Positions 15,001 to 28,000 of a stretch of 64,000 bases of DNA are shown piece by piece. A program made the translations under genes and the position numbers. Origin of the DNA: Ascidia mentula (taxonomy: Eukaryota; Chordata; Ascidiacea; Phlebobranchia; Ascidiidae); NCBI GenBank assembly GCA_947561715.1, contig OX387202.1, positions 12,351,001-12,415,000 on the forward strand. The letters are read 5' to 3'. Each line of letters begins with the position of its first letter. The first letter of the stretch is position 1. The notes beneath the pieces are model-generated. The model worked only from the letters and a program-made list of their open reading frames with translations, had not been told where the DNA came from and searched no databases.

Positions 15001-18000
15001 TATTTTCAAACCTGCCAGCTGGTGTTGAACCAGGCTTATTAGGGGCAGTTGCTGTGGTGACAGTAAGATTGGGTTTCTTTGTGGCCGGGGTAACTTCAAC
15101 CTCTTTGCTATCAATTCTTGGTCGTCGGTCAAAAGAAGCTGGAAGACTTGACCTGAATGCGCAGTGTTATAAATTTTTTTTATAAAGGTTTTCGATTGCT
15201 CCATGTGAATTTTAGATTCACAAAGAAAACAGATATAAAAAAATTAAAACAGGCTGTCCTTTTTTTTTCCTTTTTTTCATTCTGTAACAATTGCAGTAAT
15301 GCAACATAATTTACCTTGTTGTTGGTTTTTCATATCTTGGACGTTGTGTGTGTCTTCCTGACCTTACCTGAGGTGGAGGTGAAACCTGCAAAATTATGAG
15401 AAAAATATAAATCTTTTTCGGACTTAGTTGGCAATTCTACTTACCACCAACAGTGGGCAAAAATATATAAAATAAATTAAATGCACATTGCCACTTAATA
15501 GCACAATATAAAATACCTCTTATTAACCAAAAGAGCAATGGTTTTTAAACCACATTGACAACTGTATTTGACCTTACATATTTCAACAAGCCCACAAATA
15601 TCTTCAACATAAATTTATCGTAAACTGCAAGTCTGAAATATATACAAATACCAAATACTTCTTTGTCAAAAAAACGCAATTAAACTTCAAAAACATCACT
15701 TTAATCCCGATTTCATACCGGCATGCTATCAGGCTGTCCAGTTTCAAAGAAGCCGATGAGGTTTGAAACTGGTTGCACATTGTTATCATCAACCTTCCTT
15801 CCACGACCTCTTCTTGGTGGTGACATACTCCTTGACCTGTTGTGGAAGTTAGTTGTACTTAGACTAATACGGAAGATGACTGCCACACCACCAAAATTGT
15901 GTCTTATACGAGTGAATTGCATCAATTATTCAGCATTTGCGCATGGAATTATAGTAAACACTAATTTCATTGAGAGTCTGCTGCAGTAATATTGCATGAG
16001 GGTTTGTTGGTTGCTACAACACACAATGAAATGATAAAATCTTGCAATAAATTAAAAAATTCACACAAAAAATGTACATACCAGACCAAAAACCTGCAAA
16101 CAACTGTGTTACAATTTGAGGAATATATATGCCAATTTTCCACCAAACTATCCCTAACTTTAACAAAACTGAGTCAGGATAGTTTGTGTATAAATTGCTA
16201 TGCTTTGTATATGTCATAAACTATACCTATTGGCCTTGCTATTTGCAAGTGCACGGTTAGGTGACAGACTTCTTGAGCGTGTTGCAACAGGGCCTGCGGT
16301 GGCTGCCTTCTCATGGGCATTTCGGGCTCTTGGTGAACGCATGTGGAGAGAAGGTGAGGAGCTTTGGGCCTTTTGTTGAGCTTTTACATCTGAAGGCTGA
16401 TAAGAAAACATTTTGAGTAACTTGTGGTCCAAATAGACTGGACTATACTGTATATGCAACTTTTTTTCTAAAACAAAAGCTCGTATTTAATAAAGGATAA
16501 AATAAAGATGTACTGTGTGTAGGTTTATCTCTTATTTAATAGAAAAAAAATGGAAATTTTTGGTTTGTCAACAAAAAGTTTACATAGCTAAATACTGATC
16601 TTATTGTTTTTAATGCAAATATTTGTCAGAATTTGCAAAACGTTAAACAAACCTTCACTAGCTTTTCGGATGAACTTGGATCTGTTGCTGGACGTTTAGA
16701 TGGTTCTCTGTTTCTGGCTGGTTCTTTTTGTTTTGACAAATCTGGTTTGTTAACTTTGTTTGATGATGGTTTGGTTTTCCAGTCTTTGTTGAGAGTTCCT
16801 GATCGACGAGGTGGAGCTTTGGGCAAAGTATCCTCTGCATGAACATAAAAAGTATTTCATGTTTCCTTGGTTTGTTGGTTTTTTGTTTGTGCACAAAATT
16901 GCTTATGAGGACACAAAAAAAAAGGAGAACAGGAACAGAATAATCAAAACACTAAAACCTAAAAAAACAGTTTCTTGGGAAATTGTTTCTTGTTACAGTC
17001 AGATCTGTTAATTCAGACTAACCCAATTTCTTCAAATAATATCAATTTAATGGAGTATTCAGATGAAAACAAAATGGGGTTCACGTTTGTGGTTATAATC
17101 ATTGAGTAACTGTACGGCTTTGCAAATCATTTAGCTGTTTATATAACTCTTGCGATTACATCAGCAAGAAGATGGAAGGTATTTGTAAAATAAAGTTGTA
17201 ATACAACTTTTCATGCAATCTTTTCCTCTACAGATTGGTTTAATTCCATTGTAAACGTCTGGTGCTGCAGCAACTTCATAATGAGTAAGATTCAGACATA
17301 TGCCTGAGGCAAATGATGAGAATAAACAAGAAGGATAATAACAGACCACAAATATGTCATCAGCAGGAGTGTGATGCCCAAATGAATGACATTTTTCAAA
17401 CCTGCAGTTAAAGGATGTAATTAAGGAAAGCAATTGCTTCCCTTTCATCCTGCACCAATTTGGGATATTGGTTCCATAACGTTTGAGAAGTTATAGCAAG
17501 TTATAAGCATTCCATAATCAATAGGCTGTTTAGTGGAGTATGGATTTGTGGGTTGTCAGGTTTGTGACAACTTTAATTGCTAATTTTGAAATGAAAGAAA
17601 CAAACTATCATTGCTCCCTATACCCAAGGACAAGTTTTTGCTGAATTGTAAATGTTAATATATACATAAATATTTGTATTGTGTTCAAATATCTAACAAA
17701 TATAAAAACACATCAACAGTTTTTAAAAGATCTGAAAAAACACACAACTTTGGGAATACAACATACTGCACAAACTTAAAGAACACTTAGCTACAGACAT
17801 ATGCCATTGTGAAGACCCAAGCCAGTCATACATGTAGGGCCACTTCAAACCTAGACACTTACCCGGCTCAGAAACATGTCCATTGTGTAGTTTTTTATCA
17901 GACGAGGTGTCACTCGCAGAGTCTGGTGGATCAGGGGCAGGAACCATGTGCCTGTGATTTTCCTTGTCTTCCAGAATAACAAATGGATGACCTGTAACAT

Positions 18001-18963
18001 TACACGAATTAAAATTTTTTAATTGACCATTTTTTGTGGGAGAGAGACTTAATATTAAACTCCCAAAAAAGCCATTATTAGTCAACCTAAAAAAAGAACA
18101 CAATACGAAACATATTAACCTTTAATGCCTTTGATGCTTATAGCGACTCCATAATCCGAAGGCTTGTTTTGTTGCTGAGCTTTCTTTATTCGCGATGCCT
18201 TGGCTATTCCAGACCCAAGTGAATAGTAACCCCTGTCATGGCGCATTTTTGGTGCTGAATTCTCCATGGAAGTATTTCTGCTGCTTGCTGCACTTCCACC
18301 ATCAGATGCCAATGGGGAAATGGTACGTTTCCGTGGTGACGCTGGGTCACTGCGAGGTGATGAGAAACCGTCAGTATGCCTCCTTGACGAACCACTGCCA
18401 CTTAAAGAGCTTCGTCCAGTTGAATTGTACTGTTGGCAATAGAAGTATAATAAAAACCCTGCTTTCAAGAAACGTTGCTACATAAACTGCGCTTTTTCAT
18501 CATAATCCCACTATACCTGAAGCATCAAACCACTTTTCAAGTTAAAGGAACAACATAAAGCTTTTAATGTAAGTGTATTTCTGTTGCAAATAAAATGGAC
18601 AAAAACTATTGAAAAATTTAAGGCATTGAACACTGATTGCATGCAAAGCGTATCATATAGCAAACTGCCTTAAGCTGCAAAAATGCCACTGCTCAATTTT
18701 TGCTTGAAAATAACTTAAATTGCAATGAAAATTGTTCAGTCAGCAAGATTGCTTATGCCACAAGGACAATACCAGTTTTGTCTCTTCAAGGAAATCCTCC
18801 GAACTGTTTCACAAATACTACAGAAACTGAACAAAAACAGTAAGCTTTCCTATGCTTACTGAGGTATTGATGTTCAACTTACCGAGAGCATTGAAGCAGG
18901 TGGTGAACCGTATTCACTGACTCTCTCAAAGACCAACTCCGGCGTCAACTCTATTGTCTCCAT
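79..18963 (-). CDS. CGN: Cingulin-like tight-junction protein, 32 coding exons, 3' end beyond the window
   Basis: Exons (minus strand, in order): 18963-18883, 18429-18120, 17991-17863, 16834-16653, 16396-16227, 15836-15719, 15385-15315, 15152-15012, 14747-14416, 14050-13952, 13333-13028, 12787-12683, 12423-12310, 12195-12145, 12074-11976, 10996-10841, 10486-10389, 10155-10100, 7942-7852, 7271-7164, 6547-6378, 5898-5754, 5164-5060, 4728-4621, 4541-4326, 3813-3679, 3291-3184, 3014-2904, 2346-2242, 1623-1504, 947-774, 240-79. All phases join, giving 1492 residues so far. Residues about 119-137 (DYGVAISIKGIKG then HPFVILED) match the conserved ZO-1-interaction region of the vertebrate cingulin head. 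From about residue 904 the protein is a charged coiled coil of myosin-tail type. Known role: cingulin links junctional ZO proteins to actin and microtubules. The head is about 900 residues against about 350 in human cingulin, and is Ser/Pro/Arg/Lys-rich. Rod exons from 5164 leftward are all phase 0-0. The start ATG at 18963 is the first in the exon, but a longer N-terminus from an unseen upstream exon is possible. The largest introns (for example 7943-10099 and 8-10 kb generally) hold no recognisable gene. Confidence 0.88.
6721..6774. repeat. Perfect hairpin, 17-bp arms and 20-nt loop, in a cingulin intron
   Basis: The arm at 6721-6737 (GTATATAGTGAAGCAAC) is exactly complementary to 6758-6774. 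It lies in the intron between the exons ending at 7164 and starting at 6547. It may be a tiny palindromic mobile-element remnant or a structured intronic RNA. Nothing else supports a small-RNA precursor. Confidence 0.6.
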
Positions 18964-18995
18964 TCCATTACACTCACGCACGTATCGTAAAATTG
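18883..18995 (-). other. First recognised exon of the cingulin-like gene, with an acceptor upstream of the ATG
   Basis: A pyrimidine-rich stretch ending in CAG stands just upstream of 18995, and the reading frame stays open from there to the ATG at 18963. The exon is therefore probably joined to an upstream 5' exon, or to a spliced leader by trans-splicing, which tunicates use. I could not identify a partner exon. A short open segment at about 20010-19840 (minus), starting MSDFSDNE before a GTAAGT donor, does not fit in phase. Confidence 0.4.
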
Positions 18996-21900
18996 CTGGG
19001 ACGAGTACAATCCACAAAAACAGCACAAACGTGCAACAATTTACAGTATTGGTCCGAAGTTTACCAGTAAAAACCTGTAATTCAGTCAGAAATAAGTTTT
19101 TAACAGACAATCAAGAACATTCTTTCACAAAATGAGCAGCGGTTGCTGCACCTAAGCTTCAAAGGCGACGATATTACAGCGCTGCTCTGTGGTTTGGAAA
19201 TGCCCCTCCGTAAGACTATTGATATGCAACGATAAATCTGTCGCATGAAGTATGCGAAACGCCCCCGGATATAAACCCTTACTAGCCCGCCGACCGACAA
19301 AACTTCGAGCGTTTTACTCGCTCCAGTCCACGTTTCTGTTTTGAAGAGCGTCTCGTTGTATTTGGCGCCACTCCCGATTAGCAGTATCAGGTTCCAATTT
19401 GCCAAAATTGATTGGTGCGCTATGTCACTGTGACAAACTCCCGGGAAAATACTACAACCTTGTCAATGTTTGCAGTTTGATATTCGACCGTAAATTACAC
19501 AACCCTGGTGCCATTCGAAATTGGCAAATTATCCTGAAAAGACTACATCGGCCAAGTAATAAAAACATACAGTAGCCTATTTAGTTTTCAACCAAACATG
19601 CATTTAATAATAACCGTTACGACAAACAAATACAATTCGCAAAGCCATTCATACACCAGAAAACATATAATTAAGGAATAAATCTGAGCAAGACATTGCC
19701 ACACTGCGCAAAACATGTTCCTGCTCTCTACGCCAGAAAGCAAAATTGTAAGGCTGCGATTTCCTGTCCAAACAACTTCAAGCATCCACGACATAGCGCA
19801 CATACCACTGCACCATTCCATCACTGCGTTGGCATACATCGCAAAACTACGTATGATACGTTCTTCGTCAAGCGTACGTGGACAAAGCGGTCATCAACGA
19901 AATCTTCGGTGTCTCCAAGCGACCAACGGCACATTAACGAGATAAAAGTTTGTTTTAAACTTACTTCGTTATCAGAAAAATCTGACATTGCACACAATAT
20001 AGAACCGGAAAATGGTTTTAACCAAATTAAAACTTGCTGAATTAGATTACAAGAGAAAAGAAAAACCAAAACTAATGCAAACAAAATTTCTGCGATCTCG
20101 ATGCGGTTGAACAGATTAATTTAACAACAGCGCAAGCGTCCACAATGCACAAACCAATCTTGTTTTGTACTGAGCTCGATCAACCAGAAAGTACGCCACT
20201 TTGAGCTCACTGCGCTGGAATGCTAAACACCAGTTTTGCTCGGTACAAAGCTTTGTGCTATGACATCACTGCTGTCCGATATTTTAAGAGATAAACACCA
20301 CGCTTCACCAGTCACGGAGTAAGACCAAGCCTACTTTATCACTTCACGCTGAGCTTACTGAAGTCAGTTAAAGCTTGTCTGAGGACACAATCTCTTACAC
20401 AGTACAAGGAGGGAAGATGCTCGCTCTGCAACTGCAAATGGCGCAAGGTTATTTTGTTTTGTTGCAAAAAGAAATGACGCGTTTTTATTACTAGCTCGCG
20501 CAACGATGCGTGAAAATGGCGCGCAGCACCGTTTTTCCGCAAGCTCTTTCGCATTTTAGGAAAAAATCTCGCGCCCCGCAACCAAAGCTGCTTTCGTAAT
20601 TGTAGATTTTGGCTTTTTCACGATATGCTGTCTGCCTCCAGGCGTAAAACAGCTGCGATTTACTTAGCTTTGACATAGGCGGTTTAACGCACCTCTACTG
20701 CTAAAGTAACACTCACAGCAAAACTGAACACAAACTGGAAAATAAATGACACACATGTCAATCTGTTATTTGTCTATACCATGGGTCGGACCCCTTAACA
20801 CTCGAGGTAAATGTTCATAGGCAGGAAACAGAATGGATTTTATTGGTCCATATTGGTTTTGTTATTTCATTACGTCACAACACCGAACATGCGACTTTAC
20901 AGGTCTGGAAAAACTTCACTGGTTACTCGCGAGCAACCAAGCGGATTTTGTTGACAGTACGATGGATCGGCACTGTGTCATGGTCTTTCAAGCATGACTC
21001 AAGATTCTGGAACTTTAAAAACCTGAGTTTCAGTTCTTCTGCCCAGTAATTAAATGTCCTTTTATCAAAAACATTTCATCAGTACAAGAAACAAGCCAAT
21101 AATAATCCAACAAGTTCAACAGTTTCTAGTGAAACTCGCACGAGGTCAACATTTTCAAGAAATAAATATAATTCTTAAACAGATCAGCGATAGCCATTAA
21201 TATTACCACCAAAACAGCATGGGATTTAATTTCTAAGAATACGACCAAGACCTTGCGCCTCATGACCACCGAATAAGGAATGTTGTTGTACGGTTGTGTT
21301 GAGTAATGGACTGACTTCACTCCCTACAGTGGTTTGGTGGCCTAGTGCTAATGGGCACATGTTGATTTCGACCTCCGGGGTATCTTAACCACAGCAACGT
21401 TATTCCACAATGTTTATGGAGGACAGCGACTAAGTAATTGGAAATCTAACGATAGCCCAATGTTTTTCAGGTATTCATCACCATCAGAAACCAATTAGTT
21501 GATTTATAATTTAGGTATTTGAATTACCACTACGAGTGTAACTAAATACAGAAAATGACCATCTTTCCTATCTCGTTATGAATGAGCGGGGTTTAAATCT
21601 CGCGCTTATTCTGGTCCCAAGGGAGCTTAAACCGCTAATGCCATGTACTCCATTCATAACAACCACAGTGGCGCGTCGTCTCTCGCCTGGCCTTGCTGTG
21701 TTGTTAGGACAAACTGAGGTTAACGCCCAGTGTGGTGTATATGCTTATTGATTATACACTTGTTGCGAACAAACCCGAAAGAAAATCGATGAGATTTTGT
21801 ACCTCTAATAAATAAACTGCTGCTCACTCTGCAATGACAGGTCAATTATAAATTTGATTGGCTGTTTTTGCTATTTTGGAGTAAATCCCCAGTGGGTTAA

Positions 21901-23048
21901 CAGGCTTAAGATTATCTTGCACAATGTTTGCTAAAAACTAGTAAGTGACATGCAACAAACGTGCTATTTCCAAGGAAATTAACTCATCGGCTTCTATGCT
22001 TTTCAATAACATGCATCGCAATAAAACACAATCGAACCTTTGTTGACATACTGCAAAAGCAAACCCAGCATATAGGACAATAACTTCGACTGCCAGAGAC
22101 AACGTTTCAACCTCCCATCTACATTTCAGTGAACTGACAATCACGTAATATCGATAATACTGTATAAGGCACAAAATTATTAGCACGTTGGTCTGCATGA
22201 CACACCTAACGTAAACGTAGCCTACGTATGCGATTCCGTCGCAGTTGAACATTAACGCCGCAAAATCGCTTATTTGTGTGCGTAGTGCCGTGTCGGCCTT
22301 CAGCGCTGTTTGCCCTCGAATGACAAAACAAGCCTTGATCCCCGTTTGCCAAAGGGATGTATTTCTCTTTTTTGCTGAGTGATTTAACGCTCTGCTAGAC
22401 TCGTAACCGGTCTCCCATCTTGTAACACAATGCTGCCCGAGAGCGCCGTTGCGCGTTCGACTATTTGTTTGACTGATAACGCGACATCAAAACCCGTGTT
22501 GAGAGGATATTACAACGTTGGAACATCTTTTTGTAGGTCAAAACGTGTTTGCAGGGTTTCTTGTTTAATATGACTAGGCATCGAATTTAAGCACGTAGAC
22601 GTAACCATAAATCGTAACACACGTTTACCACTTTCAGAAACATGGGGACTATGTATTAGAAAACTTAAGAATTCAAACAACGTCAAATTTACACTGTTTT
22701 GGTAGACATTTTATTTAAATAGGGTGCGGTTTACAGTGAACGTATCTTCCATATGTGTAAAAATAAAAATGGTTAAATCAAAACCATTAAGAAAGTTCGA
22801 AGAGAAATGCATCATTGCGTGGTCTAACCTTTGACCTTTACATTACGCAACGTGAAAAATATTAATGGATAAATAACATAATTTAATATATTTGTGGATA
22901 TATATATTTTTGGAGCACGCATTTATGTATTTTTGCTGCCTATTTGTATTCTGGGGTCAAGCGATCTTTTGGAAAAAGTCATTCGTCATGATTATTTTGC
23001 TGACGTAATATTTGTCTTCTGGAATTTTTGTGATGAAGTCATCGTGAA
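18996..23048. other. Intergenic region between the cingulin-like gene and PLPBP
   Basis: The cingulin-like gene and PLPBP point away from each other, so this 4-kb stretch should hold both promoters. Apart from a SINE-like segment near 21.3-21.8 kb I see no supported gene. Short minus-strand reading frames at 19588-20084 lack splice logic or family resemblance. Confidence 0.6.
21331..21780 (+). mobile_element. tRNA-derived SINE-like segment
   Basis: At about 21335-21385 a GTGGCCTAGTGCTAATGG stretch resembles a tRNA A box. About 30 nt later TGATTTCGACCTCC resembles a B box, with tRNA-like spacing. The following few hundred bases are non-coding. There is no clear tail or target duplication, so the right boundary is approximate. 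Confidence 0.4.
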
Positions 23049-24685
23049 ATGCCGAGATACAAAATAATGCCAGAAATCGTCGGAAATATTAGAAACAATT
23101 TGGAAATAATCCGAAATGGAATTGAAGAAGCAGCTTGTAAACGAGCCACTGTAAGTAGACCATGTGTTGTTTCGTCACATCATGTAAAATCTTGTCAATG
23201 ATTTGTAACAGGATAAACCTTTAATCACAAGCAATAGAAGATATAAAGTAAAGAAGTTAGTGTTAAATTAGTAAATACGTTTGTAATACAACATAAAATA
23301 TAGTTGATTTTGCAATAATTGATCTTTGTACACAAGGCTGCTGCTGAAAAGCCACTACTAGTTGCTGTCAGCAAAACAAAAACTTTGGCTGCAATCAAAC
23401 AAGCTTATGATGCTGGACAAAGACACTTTGGTGAAAACTACATGAAGGAATTAGTGTTGAAGTCCTCTAATCCTGATGTATGTCTACATATAGGCCGGAT
23501 TGGAAAGTTTGTTTTATGGGCGGAGGATTTTGTTTCGGCGATCGTTAATTGCGCTGAAGATCGAGTTTTTTTGTATGTTAATGCATTAGCTGATTAATAT
23601 TGCGCGGATATCGGTAAAATTTTGGTAAATTTCGACATTTTTTCCAATCTGGCATGTAGGCTGTAGTTACTTGCAACAGTGCAGCACAATACACTTGCTT
23701 ATGCTAATATTGAACATAAAAGAGGTTTTTTATAACACCCATATGTACAAACTTTTAAGATAGGTGTTTTTCAAGTTGTTAGTCCAAAAATGATAGATAT
23801 TGAAGCATATTTTTATAAAAATTTTTGTAAAAAGCTAAAGTCAGATTCCATGTCAGTTGTTATAATTATGGAATGTGTGTTACAATGCAGATGGCCACCG
23901 TATGTCCAGACATAAAGTGGCATTATATTGGAACATACCAAAAGAAGATGGGCAGCATGCTCATGCGAGTGCAAAACCTTCACATGCTGCAAACGCTATG
24001 TGGGATCGAAGAAGCGAATTCTGTGAATAAGCGATTGCCAGAAGATAAAGAACCTTTGCGTGTTATGGTGCAAGTCAACACCAGTGGGGAAGAGAGTGAG
24101 TATTGGTATTCAATTTGTATTGATAGTATGTTTAATATGATTCAATTATAACCTTTAAAGCAGCAATAAAGCCATAATAACATTGGTACATATTCAGATA
24201 GAGCCCAATGACATAATTCAGTTAGTAACAATCACTTCATAGTGACATAATTGTGTAATTTGTTTAATAAGCGCACTGATCTCAACAACTTCTCATAGTT
24301 TTTACCTACTTTAAAGGCAAAAGTGGAGTAAAACCTGACGATTGCCATTCCGTTGTGACACACATAAGGGAACAATGTCCAAGACTGAATCTTTGTGGTT
24401 TAATGACAATCGGTGCATTCGGACACGATTACAGCACAGGGCCCAATATGGACTTTGAATGCCTAAAAAATTGCCGGAAATCTGTTTGTGAAAAGCTAAA
24501 TATTGATGAGAATGAATTGGGATTAAGCATGGGAATGTCAAATGACTACAAAGAGGCTGTAAGCTTTTTTTTGTGATGTGAATGAAATTGCCATTATTTC
24601 TGTTATATCTTTTGTTATGTTTCAGATTGAAGCAGGCAGCACTTTGGTACGAGTTGGTTCCAGTATCTTTGGAGCAAGGGATTAA
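23049..24685 (+). CDS. PLPBP: Pyridoxal phosphate homeostasis protein (PROSC/YggS family)
   Basis: Five exons (23049-23150, 23337-23477, 23891-24095, 24317-24558, 24626-24685) join in phase to 249 residues; human PLPBP has 275. The motif LLVAVSKTK in exon 2 carries the lysine that binds PLP in this family. It is followed by [53 protein letters not shown] and a C-terminal [12 protein letters not shown], all in the order typical of the single-domain TIM-barrel fold. The family buffers cellular PLP in cytosol and mitochondria and has no known catalytic activity. An in-frame TGA lies 15 nt upstream of the chosen ATG. A second methionine is at residue 7. The gene converges with the dipeptidase gene on its right, with 374 bp between the stop codons. 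Confidence 0.95.
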
Positions 24686-25059
24686 TGGGTTGTGTTTGAG
24701 CTAGAAAATTTTATTTATTTCATTGTGAATTATGCAATGCCTTTGTTCGAGAAAGTTTGAAGACAGCAGAACCATCGATCAACGATATGTCTTGTTGTCT
24801 CAGCTTTTCTCATTGCCAATATACAAACCAATTTTAATAGTGAATTTTTTGTCAAGTGACCCATCTTAACTTGTGGAATTGTTCATTTGCTTGCTAATGT
24901 TCTAACTTACTAATGCATTTTGTACCTTACTGTAAATTGCTGTCCTAACTTTCACAACATTGCCAAGTGAAAACGTTTTCTTTAGAATTTGGTCTTCTGT
25001 TAGTAATCAACATCTCTGGGATATTTTCATGATAAATCCCAAAATACATAAATGAGAAA
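24686..25059. other. Shared 3' intergenic gap between two convergent genes
   Basis: This gap holds the 3' untranslated regions of PLPBP (plus) and the first dipeptidase gene (minus). A TTTATT at about 24707 could serve as a minus-strand AATAAA, which would make the two transcripts overlap. No other feature is seen. Confidence 0.5.
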
Positions 25060-28000
25060 CTAAAAATTGCTTCGGCAATTTAGATCTTGTACATCATTTT
25101 CTGGCACCCAGTCTTCCTGGGGCTGTTCGGACCCCAGGTCTCGAGAAATCTGCTCCACCTTTCTCATCACACGGAGAAGATTTCTTCCTGCAACATCCAG
25201 CAGCTCTTCCTCTGTCCATCCTTTTCTAAGTAGCTCCGCAAAAAGGTTGGGATACTTTGAGGTGTCTTCTAAATCAGTTGGTGTGCTGAAAAGCAGGTAA
25301 AACTTTATATTTGGTTCAGAAAATACCAGTCCTGTCTATACTAAGTCAAACAAGACAGTTTTTCAATTTAAAAACATTCGCTCGTCCGAATCCTGCAACG
25401 GTAATCACCACACTGTTTAGCTCAATACCAATATCACCGTTAACAAAGGTAAGGCTTCTGGCCGCATCTCTGTATTTCTATGGAAAAGACTTTCCCGGTT
25501 GGGAATTGCCCTTCTCGAACTCTGTCCTGCGTAACAGAGTAAAATTGTGTGTAACAATGCAATGGGTCATGCATGGGCGCCAGTGTTTTGGTTGAATGAG
25601 CGCAGATGAACAGGCTGTTGCCAGGGCGTGTTTGGGGCAGTTTTACTTTGGTTTTCAGGGTTATTAGTCAGGCAGTAAATTGGTAGAGGGTGCTGTTGTA
25701 CATGTAGCTGAAAAACTACCCAAATATTGAGGTTGATTTTGTGAAAAAATGAATCACAGAAAGTATGTTCAATTTGTGATTTTCTGTTAGTGCCGACCCT
25801 TGGCAAGGAATTGTGGTCAAATTTATAATGGAAATAACTACTTAAACTGCTCCCCCGGGGGCATTTTGACCCTCTGTTGGCCATTATTTTGGCCAAAAAA
25901 GCAGAAAAAAGTGTAGGTTTGTTTTGTGAAAAAATGAATCACATAAAGTTACCTCCATTTGCGATTAAGTGAAGCCACCAACCCTCCTCTACACAATTCA
26001 TGAAGAATTAGATGTCTTGTAATTGTCTTGGGGCCCCACCGGGGCTGTTTGTACACCCCCTAGGACTGACAATTTAGCAGTTAGTCTTTGCAAAACCCCC
26101 CAATGTGCTGTCTTAATGCAGCTGCAATCAATTTTTTTTTCTGTTCAGCAATAGTAGTCCCCCTTCATGAGTCATCAGACCCGGCAATTGTTTTTGGCAA
26201 ACAAGAGAAACTGTAACCAGGTGCACAATGACAAATGACTTCTAAAACTCAATTTTTAGGATTTAATTGAGAGATGCGGCCTTCTCTGTACACGAAAACA
26301 ACTTACCGTGGTACACCGTCATAATCTGCCCCCACGCCCAAGTAGCGAGTTCCGATCAAGTTTTTAACGTACGTGTAGTGATCTGTAATCGTAAACCAAC
26401 AAAAATCATGTATAAGCTGCAGACAGATGGCCACTGTTTCGACCTAAAAGGTCTCATCAGTGCAGCTGGTGTGACTATCAGACGACTTTGCTGACCAAAC
26501 GGCCAAGCAAAGACTTCCACTTTGTGGTGACTATGCAATCCGTTGGGCACCAAACTAGGTGAAACCTTACGGAGAAAACATCAATTTGTGTGTGTTTATA
26601 TTAAAGTGATGGCAGTATTTGTTTTCTAAAGAAAACCACTGATGAGTTAATGTCCAAAATACCTGCCACTTGCTGTACTGTAGCTGTATCACTGCAGCTG
26701 ATGTAGTTGTTGTAAAAGTTGATCATGATTATTCCGTCATTTTCCGCCTAAGGGGGAGTTCAATACAAAGTAAATGTTTGTACAAATTTAAAAACAGCAG
26801 TTCATGCAAAAAGTAATGACGTAATTCAAAAAAACGTACAACCACTGGAGGTCAATTAGACTAAGTTACTTCCCGTTGTTATAAAGTAGATTTGCCAAAA
26901 AGAACAGAAACCTTTTGTGCTAGAAATCAACACAAATGTTTTTAAACAAACCAGGCTTTGAAGGACATCGTCGGGAGCATTCCGTTCTGTATCGCACAAG
27001 GCACGCACGGAACTGTGACTAAAAATCACCGGCGCCTTACTGACCGCAAGCGCTTGCCTCATAACGTCGGTGGAAACGTGAGCGAGATCAACCAGCATTC
27101 CCAACCGGTTCATTTCAAGCACGACTTTCTAGCGATCGTAAAAAACTATATGAAAAATCGTACAAGGATGTCAGGCGTTGTGGACTTGGACCTATTTGAT
27201 TTGACTATGTACCTACTTCCACCAGTCGTGTTACTCAGTCGTAAAAGCACGAGAGTTAGCGTTACCCGGTATTGCCAAAGCTAGGGGACCAAAGGGCCAC
27301 GGCCCACCTACCCCCAAAATCTCTAACCTAAGGGTGTGCAATCACGGGATTTTTGCATGTGTCCAATTTGAGTGTGGAACGAATTTGCAAATAAGCACGC
27401 CTGGTTGCATTTTATTCCGTGGAGCGATGTTTTGAACCGAAATCTCAAACATTTTTCTTACCCTTCCGAATTCCGTCAATCCTCCGCTGGGATATTCTCC
27501 ATTAGCGGCATCGCACCTACAAGGTTGAAAAACATTTTTACAATGACATGGAAAGAATCCTGAAACCAAACCTTCACGTGTTTCGACATAAAAGTACCAA
27601 AACCCATTATAAATTACGACAATGTTACCGGAAATTAAAACATTCGTTGCCAAGCGACAATCTGGGTAATTGGACGAATTTCAGCTTAGCAAGGATGAAT
27701 AGAAAAAAGTTACAAATGCAATAATTACCGGGACAGGAGTTCGCCAATAAGGACAACCTACCAAGGTGTGTCGCATGAATGAGTCAAGGTCATGTAACGT
27801 GCTCCAAGGTCATACAACATCCGCAAAGTGGCCATCGAGCTGTCAATCATGTGACCTCCCTCAACGCCAATTAACGAAGCGATTTTTCCAGCGTTGAATG
27901 CGGCCTCAATATCTTGTGACAAGTAACAACAACATTTATTAACTCGTGTGTTTTTTATTAAAATACAACATTTCAATAATATAAAAGTCGTTTCTATCAA

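Noticed and set aside
19588-20084. Minus-strand frames upstream of the cingulin-like gene, one starting MSDFSDNE
   Set aside because: The first has a good donor but no acceptor that joins the known exon in phase; the second contains hydrophobic sequence but no acceptor after its upstream stop. Kept only as a possible lead.
26640-26660. CTGATGAG near dipeptidase exon 8
   Set aside because: No stem II or GAAA follows; chance match.
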